A stretch of DNA of 50,503 nt from contig DATHBP010000199.1 of NCBI GenBank assembly GCA_035296085.1, positions 1 to 50,503 of the forward strand. Reading direction: 5' to 3'. Shown piece after piece: positions 44,794-50,503 of the stretch (positions are counted from its first letter, which is position 1; every line of letters starts with the position of its first letter). Made by a program: the position numbers and the translations under genes. The notes below the pieces were generated by a model. That model had not been told where the DNA came from. It saw nothing but the letters and a program-made list of their open reading frames with translations, and did no database searches. The stretch is from DATHBP01 sp035296085. GTDB taxonomy: Bacteria > Actinomycetota > Actinomycetes > Propionibacteriales > Nocardioidaceae.

Positions 44794-45735
44794 CTAGCCG
44801 AAAGAGACCCGCGCCCACGCATCCTGTGATGCCGAGTCCAACAGTCGCCACTGGTCACCGGACGCCATGTCGGTCGTGTACCAGTAGCACCACGCGTTGA
44901 CGCCGCGGCGGCCTCGCAGCCAGATGTTGTCGGCGGCGAAGACTTCGATGCGCCGTCTCGCGTCGGCGGCGCTGACCGGTCCACCGTTCACCCCGACACC
45001 GCGCCCGTACTCCGTGAAGCCGTTGAACCGGCGACCGAGGCTCTCGACCTCCTTGATGAAGTTGAGGACACCCTTGTCCTGGGATGCCGGCTGGATCGGG
45101 TTCCACGACGAGTCGGCGCCGCCCCGCTGGTAGGTGTCCAGGTAGAACTGGTCGGCCTTGATGGGCAGGAAGTGGCCACCGATGCCGCGCGAAGAGTTGC
45201 GCCCGCCGTTGTACTGGTAGGAGCCGCCGATCATCACCACCGGGATGGCCGGGTTTGCCGCCTTGATCGCATCGTGCTGGGCGGAGAACTCCTTGACGAA
45301 CTGAGCGCCGGCGGTGGCAGCACCTCCGGCGTAGTCGCCTGCTCCCTCGCACTCGTGGTGGTAGCAGACCTGCACGTCGGCGTCCGCAGGAATGGATCGG
45401 ACGTACGAGGCGGTGTAGGACGAGGCTGACTTGTAGGACACGATGAGGCGCACCCCGTTCGGGATTCCACCTCGGTTGAACGTCGCCGGCAGGGCTCCGG
45501 GATAGAAGAGCCGGGTCGCCGCAATCGGTCCCAGCTCGCCGGTTGCCCGACTCCAGCTGACGTCCTTGACCCGGGCGCCGACGAAGATGCCGTCGCCGGT
45601 GCTGGCGAGACGGTGAGTGCCGAGACGCGTCGATGCGACTGCCCGGTTACCGAACCCGCCGAGCAGCGCCGTGCCGCCCAGTGCCGCCGTGCCCCCGAGG
45701 AAGTGGCGTCGTGAGACGCTCTTCGTGTTCATCAT
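44794..45735 (-). CDS. Tat-exported glycosidase-like protein of unknown family
   Basis: Exported protein of 313 residues. The signal SVSRRHFLGGTAALGGTALL is a twin-arginine type (R9, R10) with a cleavage site near AVAS. The mature part has alternating strand-helix character like a TIM barrel: VRLIVSYKS, DVQVCYHHECEGAG, AIPVVMIGGSYQYNG, KADQFYLDTYQRGGADSSW, NGFTEYGRGVG and VNAWCYWYTTDM. E128 or E130 (HHECEG) and E242 (TEYG) sit where retaining clan-A glycosidases hold acid/base and nucleophile. I infer a glycan-cleaving enzyme but cannot name the family. The promoter is AT-rich compared with neighbours. ATG 45735 has AAGGGGA upstream; ATG 45732 is possible. Confidence 0.7.
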   Translation of the reverse strand: MMNTKSVSRRHFLGGTAALGGTALLGGFGNRAVASTRLGTHRLASTGDGIFVGARVKDVSWSRATGELGPIAATRLFYPGALPATFNRGGIPNGVRLIVSYKSASSYTASYVRSIPADADVQVCYHHECEGAGDYAGGAATAGAQFVKEFSAQHDAIKAANPAIPVVMIGGSYQYNGGRNSSRGIGGHFLPIKADQFYLDTYQRGGADSSWNPIQPASQDKGVLNFIKEVESLGRRFNGFTEYGRGVGVNGGPVSAADARRRIEVFAADNIWLRGRRGVNAWCYWYTTDMASGDQWRLLDSASQDAWARVSFG

Positions 45736-45878
45736 GGTTTGTCCCCTTAGATTTACCTTCTATCACTAAAAGTAGCAGAAGTATCACTGTCCGTATAGAG
45801 CAACGAGCACGGAGAGTTATTGATTTCGTACTCTCAGTACATGACCGTTGCCATCAGCCGCGCGTACAGTGAGACCCC
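45736..45878. promoter_or_regulatory. AT-rich divergent promoter with TATCACT direct repeats
   Basis: TATCACT occurs at 45761-45767 and 45782-45788, 21 bases apart, which is two helical turns. The 100 bases near the exported-protein gene are far richer in A/T than the surroundings. TACAGT at 45865-45870, 8 bases before the prfB ATG, is a probable leaderless -10. Confidence 0.45.
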
Positions 45879-46994
45879 ATGGCGCCACCGGACTTCGAGA
45901 CCGAGCTCAAGGCGCTGAGTGCGACCCTGCACACCGTCGAGCAGGTGCTCGATATCAACTCGATGCGACGCGAGATCGCGTCGCTCCAAGAGCAGGTGTC
46001 CGCGCCCGACCTGTGGGACGACCAGGTGAACGCCCAACGTGTCACTGGTCGCATGTCGTTGCTGCAAGGCGACATCGAGCGGGTCGGCGCGTTGCGGGCC
46101 CGGCTTGACGACGTAGCTGTGCTGGCCGACCTTGCGTCGGAGGAGAACGACGACGGCGTACGTGGCGAGGCCGAGGCGGAGTTGCGCCGGCTCGCGAAGG
46201 CGATCGAGGCGCTCGAAGTCCGCACGCTCCTCGCGGGGGAGTACGACGCCCGCGACGCGCTGGTCAGCATCCGCGCCGGCGCAGGGGGCGTCGATGCGGC
46301 CGACTTCGCCGAGATGCTCCTGCGCATGTACACGCGCTGGGCGGAGCAGCACGGCTACCCGGTCGAGGTCTACGACACCTCCTACGCCGAGGAGGCCGGG
46401 CTCAAGTCCGCCACGTTCGCCGTGAAGGCTCCGTACGCCTACGGAACGCTGTCGGTCGAGCAGGGTACGCACCGGCTCGTCCGCATCTCACCGTTCGACA
46501 ACCAGGGCAGGCGGCAGACCTCCTTCGCCGGCGTCGAGGTCGTGCCCGTCATCGAGCAGACCGACAAGATCGAGGTGCCCGAGGATGAGCTGCGGGTGGA
46601 CGTCTACCGCTCGTCGGGCCCGGGCGGCCAGAGCGTCAACACCACGGATTCGGCCGTGCGCCTGACGCACCTGCCGACCGGGCTGGTGGTCAGCTGCCAG
46701 AACGAGAAGTCGCAGCTGCAGAACAAGGCCAGCGCGATGGTGATCCTGAAGGCCAAGCTGTTGGCGCTGAAACGCGCCGAGGAGCGCGCGGAGATGGACG
46801 CGCTGCGCGGTGACGTCGCCGGCTCGTGGGGCGACCAGATGCGCTCCTACGTCCTGCACCCCTACCAGATGGTCAAGGACCTGCGCACCCTGCACGAAAC
46901 AGGCAACACCACGGCGGTCTTCGACGGCGACATCGACGAGTTCCTGGCAGCCGGAATCCGCTGGCGCCGCGGCCACATGGCCGCGGCCAACTGA
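45879..46994 (+). CDS. prfB: Peptide chain release factor 2
   Basis: Releases finished peptides at UGA and UAA codons. Domain order is the N-terminal helical domain (to about 100), then the core with the codon-recognition tripeptide S204-P205-F206 (RISPFDNQGRRQTSF) and the catalytic G249-G250-Q251 (SSGPGGQSVNTT). 371 residues. There is no internal TGA and no programmed frameshift, unlike E. coli prfB. ATG 45879 follows a leaderless-type TACAGT. It leads the prfB-ftsE-ftsX-M23-smpB order, known in many actinobacteria. Confidence 0.96.
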   Translation: MAPPDFETELKALSATLHTVEQVLDINSMRREIASLQEQVSAPDLWDDQVNAQRVTGRMSLLQGDIERVGALRARLDDVAVLADLASEENDDGVRGEAEAELRRLAKAIEALEVRTLLAGEYDARDALVSIRAGAGGVDAADFAEMLLRMYTRWAEQHGYPVEVYDTSYAEEAGLKSATFAVKAPYAYGTLSVEQGTHRLVRISPFDNQGRRQTSFAGVEVVPVIEQTDKIEVPEDELRVDVYRSSGPGGQSVNTTDSAVRLTHLPTGLVVSCQNEKSQLQNKASAMVILKAKLLALKRAEERAEMDALRGDVAGSWGDQMRSYVLHPYQMVKDLRTLHETGNTTAVFDGDIDEFLAAGIRWRRGHMAAAN

Positions 46995-47004
46995 GTGGTT
47001 CACC

Positions 47005-47010
47005 TAAACT
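47005..47010 (+). promoter_or_regulatory. -10-like TAAACT of ftsE
   Basis: TAAACT is followed by 7 bases and the ftsE GTG at 47018, with no ribosome site; a strong leaderless candidate. Confidence 0.5.
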
Positions 47011-47017
47011 CGGGTCG

Positions 47018-47707
47018 GTGATCCGCTTCGAAGACGTCACCAAGACCTACCCCGGACAGAGCCGGTCGGCGCTGGAGAAGGTGACCGTCGAGGTGGCCAA
47101 GGGGGAGTTCGTCTTTCTCGTCGGTGCGTCCGGATCAGGCAAGTCCACGTTCTTGCGGCTGGTGTTACGCGAGATCCGCCCGAGCAGGGGCCGGGTCTAT
47201 GTCGCGGGCCGGGAGATCGACCGGCTGGTCGGCTGGAAGGTGCCGGGACTGCGCCGGCAGATCGGCACGGTGTTCCAGGACTTCCGTTTGCTGCCCACCA
47301 AAACGGTCAGTGAGAACGTCGCCTTCGCGCTGCAGGTGATCGGCAAGCCTCGTAGCCACGTCAAGCGGGTGGTGCCAGAGACCCTCGAGCTGGTCGGCTT
47401 GGAAGGGAAGGGTGACCGGCTGCCCGACGAGCTCTCGGGCGGGGAGCAACAGCGGGTGGCGATCGCCCGCGCGTTCGTCAACCGGCCGATGATCCTGATC
47501 GCGGACGAGCCCACCGGCAACCTCGACCCGACCACCTCGGTTGGGATCATGAAGCTGCTCGACCGGATCAACCGCACCGGCACCACGGTGGTGATGGCCA
47601 GCCACGACGCCGGCATCGTCGACCAGATGCGCAAACGCGTCATCGAGCTCGACGGTGGCAGGGTCGTTCGCGACCAGGCCCGCGGCGTCTACGGCTATCA
47701 GAGCTGA
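47018..47707 (+). CDS. ftsE: Cell division ATP-binding protein FtsE
   Basis: ABC-type ATPase that with FtsX signals across the membrane to peptidoglycan hydrolases at division sites. VIRFEDVTKTYPGQSRSALE opens it, Walker A is GASGSGKST with Lys42, the Q loop is VFQDFRLLPTKTV, the signature LSGGEQQRVAIARAFVNRP, Walker B LIADEPTGNLDP and the H-switch MASHDAG. 229 residues. GTG 47018 is supported by the leaderless TAAACT; the open frame upstream overlaps prfB. FtsX follows 7 bases downstream. Confidence 0.96.
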   Translation: MIRFEDVTKTYPGQSRSALEKVTVEVAKGEFVFLVGASGSGKSTFLRLVLREIRPSRGRVYVAGREIDRLVGWKVPGLRRQIGTVFQDFRLLPTKTVSENVAFALQVIGKPRSHVKRVVPETLELVGLEGKGDRLPDELSGGEQQRVAIARAFVNRPMILIADEPTGNLDPTTSVGIMKLLDRINRTGTTVVMASHDAGIVDQMRKRVIELDGGRVVRDQARGVYGYQS

Positions 47708-47714
47708 CGACTCC

Positions 47715-48638
47715 ATGGCGTTGACCTACGTGTTCTCCGAGCTCGGCACCGGGCTGCGGCGCAACTTGTCGATGACGGTTGCGGTGATCGTCACCATCTG
47801 GGTGTCGCTGACCTTGGTTGCCCTGGGGTTGCTGCTGCACGCGCAGGTCACCAAGACCGAGCAGTTCTGGGGCAGCAAACTGCAGATCACGGTGTTCCTG
47901 TGCAACGACGCGACGTCGAGTGCGCCGACCTGCGTCGGCGGCTCGGTCACGCCCGAACAGCGCGAGACCATCGTGAACGCGATCGAGTCCAGCCCCGAGG
48001 TCGCGTCGTACCGCTTTCAGAGCAAAGCCGAGGCTTTCGCCAACTACAAGAAGGTGCAGCTCTCCGACGACCGCGACCAGCAGGCCTACTTCGACACCGT
48101 CCGCCAGCGCGACATGCGGGAGTCGTACTGGATCACGCTGCACGACCCCCAGGAGTACGAGGGGATCGAGCGCGCCCTCGTCTCCATGCCCGGTGTCGAC
48201 CATGTCCAGGACCTGCGCAATGTGCTGGGACCTGTCTACAGCGTGCTCAACGGGCTCAAGTGGGCCGCAATCGGTGCGGCCGCTGTGCTGCTGATCTCGG
48301 CGGTGCTGCAGGTCTCCAACACGATCCGCCTCGCCGTCTTCTCACGGCGCCGAGAGATCGGCATCATGCGCCTGGTCGGCGCGTCCAGCCTGTACATCCA
48401 GCTGCCGTTCGTGCTGGAGGCAATTATTGCCGCGCTTGTCGGCGCGGCGCTCGCCTGCGGCTCCATCGCCCTGTTTACTGCGTTGATCATCAACGGGCTG
48501 CTCCGGGGAAACATCCAGATCACGGAGTGGATCAACTGGTCCGACACGCTGTTCGCGATGGGGGTGATCGTCGTGCTCGGGATCCTGCTCGCCGCGATTC
48601 CGACGTTGGTCATGTCACGTCGATATCTCAAGGTTTGA
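47715..48638 (+). CDS. ftsX: Cell division protein FtsX
   Basis: Membrane partner of FtsE, 307 residues. The first helix (MTVAVIVTIWVSLTLVALGL) is followed by a large extracytoplasmic loop with two cysteines, C63 and C73 (FLCNDATSSAPTCVGG), that probably form a disulfide. Three C-terminal helices follow (AAIGAAAVLLISAVLQVS, LEAIIAALVGAALACGSIAL, FAMGVIVVLGILLAAIP). In other bacteria this loop activates a coiled-coil hydrolase (EnvC, PcsB, RipC). The adjacent M23 gene is the obvious partner. Confidence 0.95.
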   Translation: MALTYVFSELGTGLRRNLSMTVAVIVTIWVSLTLVALGLLLHAQVTKTEQFWGSKLQITVFLCNDATSSAPTCVGGSVTPEQRETIVNAIESSPEVASYRFQSKAEAFANYKKVQLSDDRDQQAYFDTVRQRDMRESYWITLHDPQEYEGIERALVSMPGVDHVQDLRNVLGPVYSVLNGLKWAAIGAAAVLLISAVLQVSNTIRLAVFSRRREIGIMRLVGASSLYIQLPFVLEAIIAALVGAALACGSIALFTALIINGLLRGNIQITEWINWSDTLFAMGVIVVLGILLAAIPTLVMSRRYLKV

Positions 48639-48651
48639 CGTCTTCCTCCGG

Positions 48652-48657
48652 TACTCT
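48652..48657 (+). promoter_or_regulatory. -10-like TACTCT before the mini-ORF
   Basis: TACTCT is followed by 7 bases and the ATG at 48665, consistent with leaderless transcription of the mini-ORF and M23 gene. Confidence 0.35.
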
Positions 48658-48664
48658 GGTCACA

Positions 48665-48682
48665 ATGAGTAATCACGCATGA
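48665..48682 (+). CDS. Possible five-codon leader ORF (MSNHA) overlapping the M23 start
   Basis: ATG AGT AAT CAC GCA TGA runs 48665-48682. Its stop overlaps the next ATG at 48679-48681 as ATGA. A -10-like TACTCT precedes the ORF by 7 bases, so this ATG would be the first codon of a leaderless mRNA. Translation here could deliver ribosomes to the M23 start, which has no evident Shine-Dalgarno. The ORF is short enough for chance. Confidence 0.35.
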   Translation: MSNHA

Positions 48683-49935
48683 GCCGTCGCCTCCTGGTCA
48701 CCGTCGCCGCATCGGCGAGTCTGCTGGTCTCCGCGGTGACGCCGGCGCAGGCCGGCAACGACGACGACCTGACCTCGCGGCGAGAGGCAGTGGTCGAACG
48801 GATCGATCAGGTGAGCGGCCACCTCGACGACGTGAGCCAAGAGCTCGTTGAAGCATCCCGAACTCTGCACACGACGCAGCGCCAGCTGGCCGACGCGCGG
48901 GGGGAGTTGAGCGTTGCGCGTGCGGAAGTGGCCACCGCTCAGCTAGCCGATGAGCAGATGCGCCGGGCCCTGGCGAGGGCGGAGCAGCGGCTCACCGCTG
49001 CGAGGGAGGCCTTGGCGCGGGGCCACAAGCGAGTGGCGCGTCAACGCAGCGCCGTTGCCGAGCTTGCCGTGGCCCAGTTTCAGGGCGAGACCTCGGAGCT
49101 GCTCAACCTGAGCGCCGCGCTGAACGCGGAGTCCCCGCGCGAACTCACCAGCCAGATGGCCGCCATGGGCGACGTTCTCGACCACAGCTCGGCCACCCTC
49201 GACGGTCTGCAGGCGACTCAGGTGCTGTTGGCCGTTCAGGAGCGTCAAGTGCGATCAGCCCAGCAGGTGGTCGCCCAACGGCGCGCGGTCGCGGCCGCCA
49301 ATCTCGGGCGCACGCAGGTGGCGCGCGACCGGGCGCTTCGGGCCGCGGAGGCGGTCGCCGGTCTCGTGGACAAGCAGCGTGCTGCCCGGGCTGCTGCCCA
49401 TGTGGCGGTCATCGCCGAACGTCAGCGGCTCGCGCAGCTGCGCCAGGAGCGTGAACGGGTGACCGATCTCCTGGCTGCCCAGGCGCGCCGCCAGGCGCGC
49501 CTTCGCCAGGTCAGCCTTGGCTCGTTCGACGGAAGGTCCAGCGGCTTCTTGAGCTATCCCGTCGCCGGGTCTGTGACGTCGCCGTACGGCATGCGCATGC
49601 ATCCCATCCTGCACGTCTACAAGCTGCACGATGGCACCGACTTCGGTGCAGCGTGCGGGACGCCCATCCGCGCTGCGGCCCCTGGCAAGGTCATCGAGCG
49701 CTACTACAACTCCGGATACGGCAACCGGCTGATCGTGGCAGACGGATTCGTCCGCGGTGTGAGCCTCGCGACTGCGTACAACCACTTGTCGAGTTTCGCC
49801 GTCGTCCCCGGCCAACATGTGCGGCGCGGGCAGGTCGTCGGCTTCGTCGGCACGACCGGATACTCGACCGGCTGCCACCTGCACTTCATGGTCTACGAGA
49901 ACGGTGTGACCGTTGACCCCATGAAGTGGTTCTAA
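48679..49935 (+). CDS. M23 peptidase with long coiled coil (EnvC/PcsB-like)
   Basis: Exported cell-wall enzyme of 418 residues. A signal peptide ends at AQA-G (25/26). Residues about 28-290 are rich in Ala, Arg, Glu, Gln and Leu heptads (QLADARGELSVARAEVATAQ and similar) and should form two coiled-coil blocks. The M23 domain begins SSGFLSYPVAGSVTSPYGMR; zinc ligands include H317 and D321 (HDGTDFG) and H402 in H400-L401-H402 (GCHLHFMV). Position after ftsEX suggests it is the FtsX-activated hydrolase at division. In Mycobacterium the FtsX partner is RipC, an NlpC/P60 enzyme. The stop TAA starts TAACCT, the probable smpB -10. Confidence 0.9.
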   Translation: MSRRLLVTVAASASLLVSAVTPAQAGNDDDLTSRREAVVERIDQVSGHLDDVSQELVEASRTLHTTQRQLADARGELSVARAEVATAQLADEQMRRALARAEQRLTAAREALARGHKRVARQRSAVAELAVAQFQGETSELLNLSAALNAESPRELTSQMAAMGDVLDHSSATLDGLQATQVLLAVQERQVRSAQQVVAQRRAVAAANLGRTQVARDRALRAAEAVAGLVDKQRAARAAAHVAVIAERQRLAQLRQERERVTDLLAAQARRQARLRQVSLGSFDGRSSGFLSYPVAGSVTSPYGMRMHPILHVYKLHDGTDFGAACGTPIRAAAPGKVIERYYNSGYGNRLIVADGFVRGVSLATAYNHLSSFAVVPGQHVRRGQVVGFVGTTGYSTGCHLHFMVYENGVTVDPMKWF

Positions 49936-49938
49936 CCT
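49933..49938 (+). promoter_or_regulatory. -10-like TAACCT of smpB, overlapping M23 stop
   Basis: TAACCT begins with the M23 stop codon and lies 6 bases before the ATG at 49945. GGAGAG between them could also act as a ribosome site, so either mode is possible. Confidence 0.35.
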
Positions 49939-49944
49939 GGAGAG

Positions 49945-50418
49945 ATGGTCAAGCCGCAGGGGCGCAAAGTTGTCGCGCAGAACCGGAAGGCCCGGCATGA
50001 CTATCACATCGATGACACCTATGAGGCGGGACTGGTCCTCACCGGCACCGAGGTGAAGTCGCTGCGCGCCGGGCGGGCGTCGCTGGTCGACGGGTTCGCC
50101 GACCTGACCGACGGGGAGCTGTGGTTGCGCAACGTGCACATTCCCGAGTACACGCCGGCCACGTGGACAAACCACGAGCCGCGGCGCCCCCGCAAGCTGC
50201 TGCTGCACCGTCAGGAGATCGACCGGCTGTCCACGCGGGTGCAGGAGCGCGGGCTGACGCTCGTCCCGCTCGGGCTGTACTTCAAGGACGGTCGGGTCAA
50301 AGTAGAGATCGGGGTCGGGCGCGGCAAGAAGGCCTACGACAAGAGGCAGTCGCTCGCCAAGCGGGACGCCGACCGCGAGGTGGCCCGCGCCGTCGGTCGC
50401 CGGGCGAAGGGCTACTGA
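49945..50418 (+). CDS. smpB: SsrA-binding protein SmpB
   Basis: Small RNA-binding protein required for tmRNA-mediated ribosome rescue. KVVAQNRKARHDYHIDDTYE, GLVLTGTEVKSLRAGRASL and VPLGLYFKDGRVKVEIGV are the OB-fold motifs. The C-terminal tail, KAYDKRQSLAKRDADREVAR, is the basic helix that enters the decoding site. 157 residues, full length. The remaining 85 bases of the window show no ssrA-like sequence. Confidence 0.96.
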   Translation: MVKPQGRKVVAQNRKARHDYHIDDTYEAGLVLTGTEVKSLRAGRASLVDGFADLTDGELWLRNVHIPEYTPATWTNHEPRRPRKLLLHRQEIDRLSTRVQERGLTLVPLGLYFKDGRVKVEIGVGRGKKAYDKRQSLAKRDADREVARAVGRRAKGY

Positions 50419-50503
50419 AAGCGCGCGGCCGGCTCGCTGAGCGCTAACCTGCTGCCACAGCTGGCGGACGGCCGAGGCCGAGGTGTTGCCAGACCTGTCG
50501 CGA

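Noticed and set aside
45879..46994. Programmed +1 frameshift in prfB
   Set aside because: The frame is continuous with no internal TGA near codon 26; none is needed.
50419..50503. tmRNA gene ssrA after smpB
   Set aside because: No tRNA-like ends or tag-coding start are seen in the 85 bases before the window ends.

Overview
The window is a high-GC actinomycete chromosome segment carrying about 50 densely packed genes. WhiB2, MtrA-MtrB-LpqB, coenzyme F420 genes, GTG/TTG starts and many 4-base GTGA/ATGA overlaps all point to Actinomycetota. I saw no IS elements, CRISPR array, tRNA or rRNA. Gene order from about 4.8 to 24.8 kb follows, from memory, the Mycobacterium tuberculosis block fbiB-fbiA-whiB2-Rv3259-Rv3258c-manB-Rv3256c-manA-sahH-mtrA-mtrB-lpqB-comF-like-hpf-secA1. 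The lineage looks like a non-mycobacterial actinomycete; I cannot name the genus.

Layout. 1-6.8 kb: sugar-nucleotide genes (galE, cut by the window edge; a mannose-1-phosphate guanylyltransferase-like gene), a CDP-alcohol phosphatidyltransferase coupled to a VTT-domain membrane protein, a DUF3105 protein, and F420 genes cofE and cofD. 7-15 kb: whiB2, two small conserved genes, a mannose interconversion operon (pmm, Trm112-like, SIS protein, manA), a CDF transporter and ahcY. 14.7-24.8 kb: mtrA-mtrB-lpqB, comF-like, hpf, an AlkX/YcaQ-type glycosylase gene and secA. 24.8-29 kb: an Rv3235-family/LysM pair, a duplicated-fold protein, an excisionase-type HTH regulator and the cpaB/cpaE half of a Tad pilus system. 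29-39.5 kb: HAD hydrolase, Ku, proline/glutamate/tryptophan catabolism (pruA, kynA, giant NAD-glutamate dehydrogenase) and small unknown genes. 39.7-44.3 kb: the second Tad half (cpaF, tadB, tadC, pilin candidate, three TadE/G-like genes). 44.3-50.5 kb: a VOC protein, an exported glycosidase-like protein behind an AT-rich promoter, prfB, ftsE-ftsX, an M23 peptidase and smpB.

No obviously new multi-gene system stands out, but several regulatory and structural signals do. A TCCTGTGGA motif recurs in the intergenic regions around both separated Tad halves, next to a small HTH regulator gene. The 215-base gap before cpaF holds a 13-bp perfect inverted repeat and a possible pseudoknot. Many genes appear leaderless, with TAnnnT 6-8 bases before the start codon, and in seven cases the -10-like hexamer begins with the stop codon of the upstream gene. 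A five-codon ORF lies at the start of the M23 peptidase gene and overlaps its start codon. All functions are inferred from translated sequence and family knowledge; no database search was run.
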